Assembly (NCBI GenBank): GCA_023415035.1
Contig: JAEZLX010000127.1
Location: 1 to 24,524, forward strand
From: Pseudomonadota bacterium
Lineage (GTDB): Bacteria > Pseudomonadota > Gammaproteobacteria > Burkholderiales > Burkholderiaceae_C
Direction of reading: 5' to 3'
Length of the DNA: 24,524 nucleotides
Shown here: positions 12,182-20,130 of the stretch, in pieces
How the letters are laid out: the number at the start of each line of letters is the position of its first letter
How positions within the stretch are numbered: the first letter of the stretch is position 1
Program-made: the position numbers and the translations under genes
Notes under the pieces: generated by a model
Database searches by the model: none
Told to the model about the DNA's origin: nothing
Seen by the model: the letters and a program-made list of their open reading frames with translations, nothing else

Positions 12182-14419
12182 GTGAACGAAAAAAACAACC
12201 TGCTGGCCGAATTCACAGGAACGGTGTCCGGGCACCGTGATGGTCACGGTTTCGTCATCCGCGATGACGGACAGCCCGACATCTACCTGCCCTCCAATGA
12301 AATGAGGGCCGTACTCCACAAGGACAGGGTCAAGGCGCGCATCGTCCGCGTGGACCGCAAGGGCCGGCCCGAAGGGCGAGTCACCGAGATCATCGAGCGC
12401 CCCAACGTGCCCATCATCGGGCGGCTGCTGCAGGAAAGCGGTGTCTGGCTCGTGGCACCCGAGGACAAGCGCTACGGCCAGGACGTGCTCATCCCCAAGG
12501 GCGCAACCGGCTCGGCCAAGACGGGGCAGGTGGTGGTGGTCGAACTGACCGAGCCTCCGGCGCTCTATGGCCAGCCCGTGGGGCGTGTCAAGGAAGTGCT
12601 TGGCGAGATCGATGACCCGGGCATGGAGATCGAGATCGCGGTGCGCAAGTACGGCGTGCCGCATGAGTTTTCCGAAGCTGCCCTGGCCGAGGCGCGCTCG
12701 CTGCCCGACAAGGTGCGCAAGTCCGACCTGCGTATGCGAGTGGACCTGCGCGACGTGCCTCTGGTCACGATCGACGGCGAGGACGCGCGCGATTTCGATG
12801 ATGCTGTTTACTGCGAGCCGGCCAGGGTGGGGCGCGGCAAGGGCTGGCGGCTGATTGTCGCCATTGCCGACGTGAGCCATTACGTGAAGACGGGCTCGCC
12901 CATCGACATCGACGCATACGACCGCGCCACGTCGGTGTACTTCCCGCGTCGTGTCATACCGATGCTGCCGGAGAAGCTCTCCAACGGGCTGTGCTCGCTC
13001 AACCCCGATGTTGATCGCCTGTGCATGGTCTGCGACATGATGATCAACGCCAAGGGCGAGATCCATGCCTACCAGTTCTACCCGGCGGTGATGCACAGCC
13101 ACGGGCGCCTCACCTACACCGAGGTGGCGGCCATCCTGCAGAACACGCGTGGGCCCGAGGCTCAGACGCGCAAGTCGCTGGTGCCTCACCTGCTGTGCCT
13201 GCACGACGTGTACCGGGCGCTGCTGGCGGCGCGTAACGTGCGCGGCGCCGTCGACTTCGAGACAGTGGAGACACAGATCGTCTGTGACGAAGCGGGTCGC
13301 ATCGAGAAGATCGTGCCACGCGTGCGCAACGATGCGCACAAGCTGATCGAGGAGGCCATGCTCGCGGCCAATGTGTGCTCGGCAGACTTCATCGGTCATG
13401 GCAAGCATGCTGGGCTGTACCGCGTGCACGAGGCGCCGACGGCCGACAAGCTCGAGACGCTGCGCGCCTACCTCAAGGCCATGGGCGTTTCGCAGTCGGT
13501 CAGCGACGTGCCGCACCCGTCCGAATTCCAGAAGATCGCCGCGGCCACCAAGGACCGACCGGATTCCCAGCAGATCCACACCATGCTGCTGCGCTCGATG
13601 TCGCAGGCAATCTACTCGCCCCTGAACGAAGGGCACTTCGGCCTGGCTTACGAGGCCTACACCCATTTCACGAGTCCCATCCGCCGCTACCCGGACCTGC
13701 TGGTGCACCGGGTGATCAAGGCGATCCTGCTGCGCCAGCGCTACCAGTTGCCCGCGCTGCCAAAGCCGGGCGAGGCGCACGCCAAGCTCAGCAAGCGCCT
13801 GGCCAGCCGGGCCACACCTGCCGCCGTTGCGGCGCAGAAAAGGCTGGACGCCGAGATGCAGGCCTGGCAGGCCGCCGGCCTGCATTGCAGTGCGAACGAG
13901 CGCCGCGCTGACGAGGCCAGCCGTGATGTGGAGGCATGGCTCAAATGCAAGTACATGCGTGAGCATCTGGGCGAGGAGTTCACCGGCGCGGTGTCGGCTG
14001 TCACCAGCTTTGGCCTGTTCGTGACGCTGGATTCGATGTATGTCGAGGGGCTGGTGCACATCACTGAACTGGGCGGCGAGTACTTCCGCTTTGATGAGGC
14101 CAGGCAGGAACTGCGCGGTGAGCGTACCGGAATCCGCTACGCATTGGGTTCACGGGTCCGGGTGCAGGTCAGCCGGGTGGATCTGGACGGGCGGCGCATC
14201 GACTTCCGGCTGGTCCAGGACGAGGACGACCTGCTGCTAAAGGCTGCGCGTGCCAAGACAGGTGATACGGGCGCCGGACGACGCAAAGGCGGGGGGGAGT
14301 CTGCGCGCCAGAAAGCTGCTGGTGCCGGGCCTGCCAAGGACACACGTAGCGTGGCCGGCCGCAAGACGGCCAAAGGACGCAGCAGTGCGGCGCCACGTGG
14401 CAGAAAATCCCGTCGCTGA
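12182..14419 (+). CDS. rnr: Ribonuclease R
   Basis: A 745-residue 3'-to-5' exoribonuclease that degrades structured RNA. Domains in order are a cold-shock domain (about 10-70), a second cold-shock region, the RNB catalytic domain, an S1 domain (about 598-680) and a basic Arg/Lys/Gly tail. The RNB domain has the metal-binding aspartates in EDARDFDDAVYCE (D201, D204, D206, D207) and TSPIRRYPDLLVHR near 497. The GTG start at 12182 is forced: an in-frame stop lies at 12149-12151 and no start codon lies between. The N-terminal helix-turn-helix region of E. coli RNase R is therefore absent. No Shine-Dalgarno sequence is apparent. It is divergent from tRNA-Leu copy 2. Confidence 0.94.
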   Translation: MNEKNNLLAEFTGTVSGHRDGHGFVIRDDGQPDIYLPSNEMRAVLHKDRVKARIVRVDRKGRPEGRVTEIIERPNVPIIGRLLQESGVWLVAPEDKRYGQDVLIPKGATGSAKTGQVVVVELTEPPALYGQPVGRVKEVLGEIDDPGMEIEIAVRKYGVPHEFSEAALAEARSLPDKVRKSDLRMRVDLRDVPLVTIDGEDARDFDDAVYCEPARVGRGKGWRLIVAIADVSHYVKTGSPIDIDAYDRATSVYFPRRVIPMLPEKLSNGLCSLNPDVDRLCMVCDMMINAKGEIHAYQFYPAVMHSHGRLTYTEVAAILQNTRGPEAQTRKSLVPHLLCLHDVYRALLAARNVRGAVDFETVETQIVCDEAGRIEKIVPRVRNDAHKLIEEAMLAANVCSADFIGHGKHAGLYRVHEAPTADKLETLRAYLKAMGVSQSVSDVPHPSEFQKIAAATKDRPDSQQIHTMLLRSMSQAIYSPLNEGHFGLAYEAYTHFTSPIRRYPDLLVHRVIKAILLRQRYQLPALPKPGEAHAKLSKRLASRATPAAVAAQKRLDAEMQAWQAAGLHCSANERRADEASRDVEAWLKCKYMREHLGEEFTGAVSAVTSFGLFVTLDSMYVEGLVHITELGGEYFRFDEARQELRGERTGIRYALGSRVRVQVSRVDLDGRRIDFRLVQDEDDLLLKAARAKTGDTGAGRRKGGGESARQKAAGAGPAKDTRSVAGRKTAKGRSSAAPRGRKSRR

Positions 14420-14439
14420 CAGGTTCACACACACATTTC

Positions 14440-14991
14440 ATGGATATCCTGTTTTTTCTGCTTGAGACGGTCTTTTTCCTGCTCATTGCCGCGGCGCTGC
14501 TGCGCGCGTGGATGAACCACCTGCATATCCACATGTCCGCACAGCCGGGCCGTTTCGTGATGGCCGTCACCGACTGGCTGGTCAAGCCCGTGCGGCGCGT
14601 GCTGCCGCGCCCCGTCGCGCAGGGCCGGATCGACTGGGGCAGTGTGGTGGTGGCACTGCTGCTTGCGCTGATGTACGGCCTGATCCGTGTGCTCGCGCTC
14701 GACCTGGTGCATGGGGTGGGGCTGTCCGGCTCGGCCGCGCTATCGCTGGCGATCACGATTGCCTGGAAGCTGCTGATCCGCGTGCTGCTGCAGGGGCTGA
14801 TGGTGCTGCTGCTGGTCTATGCCGTGCTTTCGTGGGTGCAGCCACAATCGCCCCTGATGGCGACGATGTACCGACTCTGCGAGCCCATCGTGCGGCCGGT
14901 GCGCCGCGTCGTGCCCACCATCGGTGGGGTCGATCTGTCGATGCTGGTGTTGCTGGTGCTGCTGCAGGTCGGCCTGATGCTGCTCGGTTAG
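14440..14991 (+). CDS. YggT-family integral membrane protein
   Basis: A 183-residue inner-membrane protein with two YggT repeats, the usual architecture of the family. Each repeat opens with a hydrophobic helix and continues into a basic segment: LLRAWMN then VKPVRRVLPRP in the first, YAVLSWVQPQSP then EPIVRPVRRVVPTIGG in the second. About four membrane segments are visible. The family is linked to envelope or osmotic functions, but its biochemical role is not established. It begins 20 bp after rnr and probably shares its transcript. The ribosome-binding site is weak. It converges on nnr with a seven-base gap. Confidence 0.9.
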   Translation: MDILFFLLETVFFLLIAAALLRAWMNHLHIHMSAQPGRFVMAVTDWLVKPVRRVLPRPVAQGRIDWGSVVVALLLALMYGLIRVLALDLVHGVGLSGSAALSLAITIAWKLLIRVLLQGLMVLLLVYAVLSWVQPQSPLMATMYRLCEPIVRPVRRVVPTIGGVDLSMLVLLVLLQVGLMLLG

Positions 14992-14998
14992 GCGCTGC

Positions 14999-16537
14999 TC
15001 AGCCAGCCAGCAGCCGCACCAGGGTGCTGGCATCCAGATGTCGGCCGGGCGAACCTGCCACCCAGCGGTCGGCTGCCTGACCGTGGAGCAGGACCGCGCG
15101 CGCCGTGGTGGAAAAGGCATCCGCTCCTGGGGGCAGGGGCTGGGCCAGCAGGCTGCCGATGAGGCCCGCCAGGACGTCGCCCGTGCCGGCGGTGGACAGC
15201 GCCGGATTTCCGCTGGGGTTGATGACCGGCGTCTGCCCCGGAGCCGCCATCACCGTGCCCGATCCCTTCAGCACGCAGATGACACCCAGCCCGGATGCCA
15301 GCTCTTGCGCGGCGCCCAGCCGGTCGGCCTGGATCTCTGCGTTGCTCCTGTCCAGCAGGCGGGCGGCTTCCAGGGGGTGGGGCGTGATCACGGTGATGCG
15401 GTTGGCATGATTTGCGCGCTCGACCAGTTGCTGCCGCAGCGATGCGCTGGCTGCAATCGCGTTCAGCGCGTCGGCATCAAGCACGAGCCGTCGGGCCTGT
15501 CGCAGCAACACGGCGAGGTGTTCGACGATGGCCTGCCCGCCACCGCAGCCGCAGACGGTGACCGCCGTGTCGAGCAGTGCGGGGTCCAGCAGCCGCTGCG
15601 GGCGGCGGAACATTAGCTCGGGACACTGCGGATCCCACGAGGGGGCCTGTTCCTCGCAGCCGAGCAGGCCAAGATAGACGCGGCCGGCGCCGGCGTGCAG
15701 GGCGGCTCGGGCGGCCAGCACCGCCGCGCCCGTCATGCCGGCACCGTCGTGCCGGATGTCCTGTCCGCCGATGACGACGACGTCACCCTGGCTGCCCTTG
15801 TGCGCGGCATGTGGCCGCGGAGCCGAAGGCGCGTCGCAGGCACCGAGCCAGGCATCGGGCTTGACGGCAGCGCCTTCGACGAGCGGGGCGAGCCAGACCT
15901 GGCCTGCCGCATCCCGACCCTGGGCCGTGAACAGGCCAGGCTTGCCGGTCAGCATCGTCAGCGTGACGCGCGGCTGCGTCGCGGATGGTTGCGCACCCGC
16001 GGGCACCAGCCACCGGCCGGTGTCGGCGTCGAGCCCGCTGGGCAAATCGACGCATAGCACGGGCCGGTGGGCCGTGAACAGGGCTCGCCAGTGCTCGGCC
16101 AGCGGGCCGGCCGGCGCGCGGTTCGCGCCGATGCCGAGCAGTCCGTCGATGGCGGTATCCCAGTGGTCAGGATGCGTGTCATGGATCGTGAGTCCGCAGG
16201 CGCGGGCCTGCTCCAGTGCCCATGCGGTGTCGGCGGGCGGATCGCCAGCACCGGGGCAGCGGCTGACATGGAGCTCGGGACCTACGGCGCGCTCATCGCG
16301 CCAGCGCTGCAGGATGGTGGCGGCGATGATGGCGTCGCCGCCGTTGTTGCCGGGGCCGCAGGCGATCCAGAGCCGGCGCGCGTGCGGGTGAAGTGCCAGG
16401 GTCAGGCGTGCCAGCGACAGACCCGCGCGGGCCATCAGTTCATGGGGTGGCAACTGCGCCGCTAGGCCGGCCTCAAGTTCTCGCGTCGAGGCAACGTTCA
16501 GCAGGGGAGCGGAGCGGGCATCGGGCAGTCGGTACAT
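14999..16537 (-). CDS. nnr: Bifunctional NAD(P)H-hydrate repair enzyme (epimerase and ADP-dependent dehydratase)
   Basis: A 512-residue cytoplasmic metabolite-repair enzyme fusing an NnrE epimerase and an NnrD dehydratase, which restore hydrated NADH and NADPH. The epimerase half shows GPGNNGGD at 61-68, DGLLGIGAN and VDLPSGLDADTG. The dehydratase half shows KGSQGDVVVIGG, the long Gly/Ala segment GMTGAAVLAARAALHAGAG, TPHPLEAARLL and the phosphate-binding AGTGD (GTGD at 451-454). The length matches the fused family. It lies 36 bp after an FAD oxidoreductase on the same strand. No ribosome-binding site precedes the ATG at 16537, but a TATCAT lies five bases before it, so a leaderless transcript is possible. 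Confidence 0.94.
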   Translation of the reverse strand: MYRLPDARSAPLLNVASTRELEAGLAAQLPPHELMARAGLSLARLTLALHPHARRLWIACGPGNNGGDAIIAATILQRWRDERAVGPELHVSRCPGAGDPPADTAWALEQARACGLTIHDTHPDHWDTAIDGLLGIGANRAPAGPLAEHWRALFTAHRPVLCVDLPSGLDADTGRWLVPAGAQPSATQPRVTLTMLTGKPGLFTAQGRDAAGQVWLAPLVEGAAVKPDAWLGACDAPSAPRPHAAHKGSQGDVVVIGGQDIRHDGAGMTGAAVLAARAALHAGAGRVYLGLLGCEEQAPSWDPQCPELMFRRPQRLLDPALLDTAVTVCGCGGGQAIVEHLAVLLRQARRLVLDADALNAIAASASLRQQLVERANHANRITVITPHPLEAARLLDRSNAEIQADRLGAAQELASGLGVICVLKGSGTVMAAPGQTPVINPSGNPALSTAGTGDVLAGLIGSLLAQPLPPGADAFSTTARAVLLHGQAADRWVAGSPGRHLDASTLVRLLAG

Positions 16538-16573
16538 GGTTCATGATAGCGCCGCTGCCGGGCTTGCGGGGCG

Positions 16574-17833
16574 TTAGCGCAGCGGCGTGAATGGTGAGGG
16601 ATCGACCGGTGCCGGGGTGCCGCTGACGAGGGTGGCGAGCAGGAGGGCACTGCCGGGCGCGGTGGCCCAGCCTTGGGTGCCGTGGTCCATGTTGACCCAG
16701 ATGCCCGGCAGGCCGGAGGTGCCGATCCGCGGCAGCCCGTCGCGGGTGCGGCCAATGACTGCTTCCCAGTGCTGGACGGCTCCCTGGTGCTGGCCTCGCA
16801 GTCGCGCTGCGCCGGGGAACCAGTCCTCCAGAACCTGGTATAGGCCGGCGTAGGCTTCGCGCGCACTTGGCGCAGCCGACGGGCGGGCTGGCTCGAACAG
16901 GCCGGCCACGCGCAGACGGCCGTTGTCGGCCACGATCAGGGCCTGCCGGTCGGCATCAAAGACGGGGTGGCGTGGCGCGAAGAGGGGATCGCTCACGGGG
17001 GCGCTCAGGGACTTGCCTTGCAGCAGCCAGGACTGGCCGCGCCACCCGGCCGTGCGCAGCAGCGCGGCCGATCCGGCTCCCGCGCAGACGATGACGCCAT
17101 CGAACGATGCTTCCTGTAGGCTGCCTGTCCCGGCGTCGCGCCATCGCACGGCAGGGCGTGTCCCGGCCGTGATGGCGGTGATGTCCTTGGTCATCTCCAG
17201 TCGGACGCCGGCTGCCTGGGCAGCGTCGCGCCATTGCATGGCCGCCTGTCGGGGAACGGCGCAGAAGGCCTGGCCGATACCAAGGGCCCGCGCCAGAGGC
17301 GTGTCCGGGTTCAATCCCGGCTCGAGCGCTTGCACGGTGTCGGCATCAAGCCCCTTGATTGGCAGTCCGGCGTCCGCGAGTACATCCAGGCGGCTGCGGA
17401 CGAGGTCGTGGCCTTCCTCGCGGCGCCAGAACACCAGCAGGCTGCCTTCGTCGGTGCAGCTGTCTTCCTCGTCCGCGTTGTCGGGCTTGGTCCGGCTCAG
17501 GGATGGGTCGAGCATGTCCTCGCCGAGCAGGATGAGTTGCCGCAGCTGCTGCGAACGCATGGCCAGCTGCGCGTCGTCCATGCCGGACGGCCTGCGGCGC
17601 AGGCGGTCAAGCCAGCCCTGGGGAGCGGGGCTGCCCCAGGCGGGCACAGGGTCGCCGTCGATTGGCCACGGCCAGGGCCATCCATGGGCGGCCAGGCCCG
17701 TGCAGCCGAAACTGGCCTCCTCGGCGATGGTGGCGCGGCGGTCGAAGACCACCGTGTCGTGGCCGGCCCGGGCCAGCTCCAGGGCGGTGGCCACGCCGAC
17801 GACGCCCGCGCCGATGACGGCAAGTCGGTTCAT
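16574..17833 (-). CDS. FAD-dependent oxidoreductase of the D-amino-acid dehydrogenase (DadA-like) family
   Basis: A 419-residue flavoprotein. The N-terminal dinucleotide-binding fold starts MNRLAVIGAGVVGVATALEL with GAGVVG at 8-13. A DAO-type substrate domain follows (GIGQAFCAVPRQAAMQWRDAA), then VIVCAGAGSAALL and a C-terminal FAD contact (GRTRDGLPRIGTS, then NMDHGTQGWATAPGSA). This layout matches DadA-like dehydrogenases that pass electrons from amines or D-amino acids to the quinone pool. The actual substrate is not known, and the stretch with tandem Trp-Pro near residue 52 is unusual. The ATG at 17833 has GGAGG seven bases upstream. Its stop lies 36 bp before nnr, so the two likely form an operon. 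It is divergent from rpsB. Confidence 0.85.
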   Translation of the reverse strand: MNRLAVIGAGVVGVATALELARAGHDTVVFDRRATIAEEASFGCTGLAAHGWPWPWPIDGDPVPAWGSPAPQGWLDRLRRRPSGMDDAQLAMRSQQLRQLILLGEDMLDPSLSRTKPDNADEEDSCTDEGSLLVFWRREEGHDLVRSRLDVLADAGLPIKGLDADTVQALEPGLNPDTPLARALGIGQAFCAVPRQAAMQWRDAAQAAGVRLEMTKDITAITAGTRPAVRWRDAGTGSLQEASFDGVIVCAGAGSAALLRTAGWRGQSWLLQGKSLSAPVSDPLFAPRHPVFDADRQALIVADNGRLRVAGLFEPARPSAAPSAREAYAGLYQVLEDWFPGAARLRGQHQGAVQHWEAVIGRTRDGLPRIGTSGLPGIWVNMDHGTQGWATAPGSALLLATLVSGTPAPVDPSPFTPLR

Positions 17834-17943
17834 CGCACGGCCTCCGGCGACGGGACACGGACGGACGAACGGGCACGGAGGCTCGGAGCGTTGGGGATCA
17901 TGGGGTGGGTGTGGTGGTGTGGCGAGTACGCCAGTGGTGCGGG

Positions 17944-17952
17944 TGCTATAAT
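17944..17952 (+). promoter_or_regulatory. Extended -10 promoter of rpsB-tsf
   Basis: TGCTATAAT provides a perfect -10 (17947-17952) with the TGn extension, the same nonamer as in front of tRNA-Val. A -35 box is not convincing. The predicted start near 17959 gives a leader of about 185 nt before rpsB. Confidence 0.65.
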
Positions 17953-18044
17953 CGACAGGCTTTGCGTCTGATTGTCCCCGCTTCAGCAGCCTGTCATCGG
18001 CAGGACAACGAAATCGGGGCGTAAGGCGTGATGCAAATCGCAAA

Positions 18045-18114
18045 CCAGCCCGTCCGGGTGTCGTTCGCGCAGGTCATCCCGCATGTCGGGTGGCGGCCGT
18101 TCGATCGGGGCTGG
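18045..18114 (+). promoter_or_regulatory. Structured rpsB leader, candidate S2 autoregulatory element
   Basis: CCAGCCC (18045-18051) can pair with GGGCTGG (18108-18114), closing a domain that contains a second hairpin CCCG-CATGT-CGGG (18078-18090). The domain ends about 18 bases before the rpsB ribosome-binding site. In other proteobacteria S2 represses its own operon through the rpsB leader; whether this structure does so is inferred. Confidence 0.35.
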
Positions 18115-18143
18115 ATTTTAGTCCCAACCTCAGGAAAGAAATC

Positions 18144-18893
18144 ATGTCGATCTCCATGCGCGAAATGCTGGAAGCCGGTGTCCACTTCGGTCACCAGACC
18201 CGCTTCTGGAACCCCAAGATGGCCCCGTTCATCTTCGGTTCCCGCAACAAGATTCATATCATCAACCTTGAAAAGACGCTGCCCAAGTTCGAGGAAGCCC
18301 AGAAGTTCGTGCGCCAGCTGGCGGCCAACCGCGGCACCATCCTGTTCGTCGGCACCAAGCGCACCTCGCGCGAGACCGTGGCCCAGGAAGCCCGTCGCGC
18401 CGGCATGCCCTACGTCGAGCAGCGCTGGCTCGGTGGCATGCTGACCAACTTCAAGACCGTCAAGACCTCCATCAAGCGCCTGAAGGACATGCAGGCCCAG
18501 AAGGAAGCGGGCCTGGACAACATGAGCAAGAAAGAACAGCTCATGTTCACCCGCGAGATGGAAAAGCTCGAGAAGGACATCGGCGGCATCCAGGACATGA
18601 CCGCGCTGCCCGACGCCATCTTCGTGATCGACGTGGGCTTCCACAAGATCGCCGTGGCCGAAGCCCAGAAACTGGGCATCCCGCTGGTGGGCGTGGTGGA
18701 TACCAACCACTCGCCGGTCGGCATCGACTACGTGATCCCGGGTAACGACGACTCTGCCCGCGCCGTGGCCCTGTACGCCCGCGGCATCGCCGACGCCGTG
18801 CTGGAAGGCCGCAACAGCGCAGTGGCCGACGTGGCCAAGGCCGCAGCCGAAGGCAGCGACGAGTTCGTCGAAGTCGACGACGCGGCTGCCTGA
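18144..18893 (+). CDS. rpsB: 30S ribosomal protein S2
   Basis: A 249-residue small-subunit ribosomal protein. It opens MSISMREMLEAGVHFGHQT and continues RFWNPKMAPFIFGSRNKIHI, followed by ILFVGTKRTSRETVAQEA, QRWLGGMLTNFKT, LPDAIFVIDV and VVDTNHSP, all standard S2 signatures. The acidic C-terminus EFVEVDDAAA is typical. AGGAAA before the ATG at 18144 supports the start. It is the first gene of a cluster running to the right edge. A hairpin with a T-run separates it from tsf and is likely an attenuator that lowers tsf expression relative to rpsB. Confidence 0.98.
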   Translation: MSISMREMLEAGVHFGHQTRFWNPKMAPFIFGSRNKIHIINLEKTLPKFEEAQKFVRQLAANRGTILFVGTKRTSRETVAQEARRAGMPYVEQRWLGGMLTNFKTVKTSIKRLKDMQAQKEAGLDNMSKKEQLMFTREMEKLEKDIGGIQDMTALPDAIFVIDVGFHKIAVAEAQKLGIPLVGVVDTNHSPVGIDYVIPGNDDSARAVALYARGIADAVLEGRNSAVADVAKAAAEGSDEFVEVDDAAA

Positions 18894-18913
18894 TATCCGC
18901 ATCGGGCTGTGTC

Positions 18914-18937
18914 AAGGGGCTCTAGTGGCCCCTTTTT
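18914..18937 (+). terminator. Attenuator/terminator between rpsB and tsf
   Basis: AAGGGGCT (18914-18921) pairs with GGCCCCTT (18927-18934) around a CTAGT loop, running into five T (18933-18937). It sits 20 bp after the rpsB stop. An intercistronic attenuator at this place is also known in the E. coli rpsB-tsf operon. Confidence 0.8.
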
Positions 18938-19007
18938 CGACGGTCCATTCCCAATCACCAACTGTTGCGTTACCCGGTCGGGTGCCGCAACCCATGGAGA
19001 ACACACA

Positions 19008-19901
19008 ATGGCAATTACTGCAAGCATGGTGGCCGAGCTGCGCGCCAAGACCGATGCCCCGATGATGGAATGCAAGAAGGCGCTGACCGAGGCCGATGGC
19101 GACATGGCCAAGGCCGAGGAGATCCTGCGCGTCAAGCTGGGCACCAAGGCAGGCAAGGCCGCGTCCCGCGTGACCGCCGAAGGTGTCGTGGCCTGTTTCA
19201 TCGAGGGCACGACCGGCGCCCTGATCGAAGTCAACTGCGAAACCGATTTCGTGACCAAGAACGACAGCTTCCTGGCCATGGCCCAGGCTGCTGCCGAGCT
19301 GGCTGCCAAGCACAACCCCGCCGACCTGGCCGCACTGGGCGAGCAGGCCTACAGCCAGGACGGCTTCGGCCCGACGCTGGAAGAAGTCCGCAAGGGCCTG
19401 ATCGGCAAGATCGGCGAGAACATGTCGTTCCGCCGCTTCAAGCGCTACAGCGGCGACGCCCAGCTGGTGTCCTACCTGCACGGCACCCGCATCGGCGTCG
19501 TGGTCGAGTTCGACGGTGACGCCGTGGCTGCCAAGGACGTGGCCATGCACATTGCCGCCATGAAGCCTGTGGCCCTGTCGTCGGCCGACGTGCCCGCCGA
19601 TCTGATCGCCAAGGAGCGTTCCGTGGCCGAGGCCAAGGCTGCCGAGTCCGGCAAGCCCGCTGAGATCGTGACCAAGATGGTCGAAGGCTCGATCCAGAAG
19701 TACCTGAAGGAAGTCTCGCTGCTTGACCAGGTCTTCGTGAAGGCCGCCGACGGCAAGCAGACCGTGGGCCAGTACCTGAAGTCCGCCAACACCACCGTCA
19801 AGGGCTTCACCCTGTACGTGGTCGGCGAAGGCATCGAGAAGAAGCAGGACGACTTCGCAGCCGAAGTGGCTGCCCAGGTCGCCGCTGCCAAGGGCGCCTG
19901 A
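19008..19901 (+). CDS. tsf: Elongation factor Ts
   Basis: A 297-residue guanine-nucleotide exchange factor for EF-Tu. The N-terminal UBA-like domain reads MAITASMVAELRAKTDAPMM and continues ECKKALTEADGDMAKAEEIL. The core begins VNCETDFVTKNDSF, which includes the TDFV motif that contacts EF-Tu. The C-terminal part has SLLDQVFVKAADGKQTVGQY. Length is normal. The ATG at 19008 is preceded by GGAG. It is probably expressed both by read-through from rpsB and possibly from the 114-bp gap. A terminator follows. Confidence 0.98.
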   Translation: MAITASMVAELRAKTDAPMMECKKALTEADGDMAKAEEILRVKLGTKAGKAASRVTAEGVVACFIEGTTGALIEVNCETDFVTKNDSFLAMAQAAAELAAKHNPADLAALGEQAYSQDGFGPTLEEVRKGLIGKIGENMSFRRFKRYSGDAQLVSYLHGTRIGVVVEFDGDAVAAKDVAMHIAAMKPVALSSADVPADLIAKERSVAEAKAAESGKPAEIVTKMVEGSIQKYLKEVSLLDQVFVKAADGKQTVGQYLKSANTTVKGFTLYVVGEGIEKKQDDFAAEVAAQVAAAKGA

Positions 19902-19943
19902 TCCGCCGTGCTGGCCATGCGCCAGCCTGACCGCGCTGAGCGC

Positions 19944-19971
19944 AAACAACGGGCCGTAAGGCCCTTTGTTT
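19944..19971 (+). terminator. Rho-independent terminator after tsf
   Basis: AAACAACGGGCC (19944-19955) pairs with GGCCCTTTGTTT (19960-19971) with a single C-T mismatch and a GTAA tetraloop. The T-rich arm extends into the 3' side. It suggests that pyrH and later genes rely at least partly on their own promoter in the 160 bp that follows, where I could not fix one firmly. Confidence 0.75.
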
Positions 19972-20130
19972 CGTCTGCGGCCGGTTGTCTGCCCGTTCCG
20001 TCCTGGCCGGCGGGGCGGGCATACCCTTTTTCACGCCCATCCGTAGCGTCCCTGTCGGTCAGGAGACTGCGGCTGGGTACACTTGACGATTGAGCCGATC
20101 ATTTCTCCCGCTCCAGCCCAGGATACCTCC

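Larger units (their letters stand above)
17834..18143. other. 310-bp divergent intergenic region (oxidoreductase and rpsB)
   Basis: The left part holds the ribosome-binding site of the minus-strand oxidoreductase and a G/T-rich stretch around 17900-17922 with no recognised role. In the middle is the rpsB promoter (17944-17952). The right 185 bases form the rpsB leader, with several possible hairpins and the rpsB ribosome-binding site near 18132. No further gene is seen. Confidence 0.8.

Noticed and set aside
17895..17925. G/T-rich stretch before the rpsB promoter as a G-quadruplex
   Set aside because: Only two runs of three or more G are present, the rest being pairs, so a stable quadruplex is not well supported.
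18912..19949. A 345-codon minus-strand open frame opposite tsf
   Set aside because: Gly/His/Leu-rich reversed frame of a highly conserved elongation factor.
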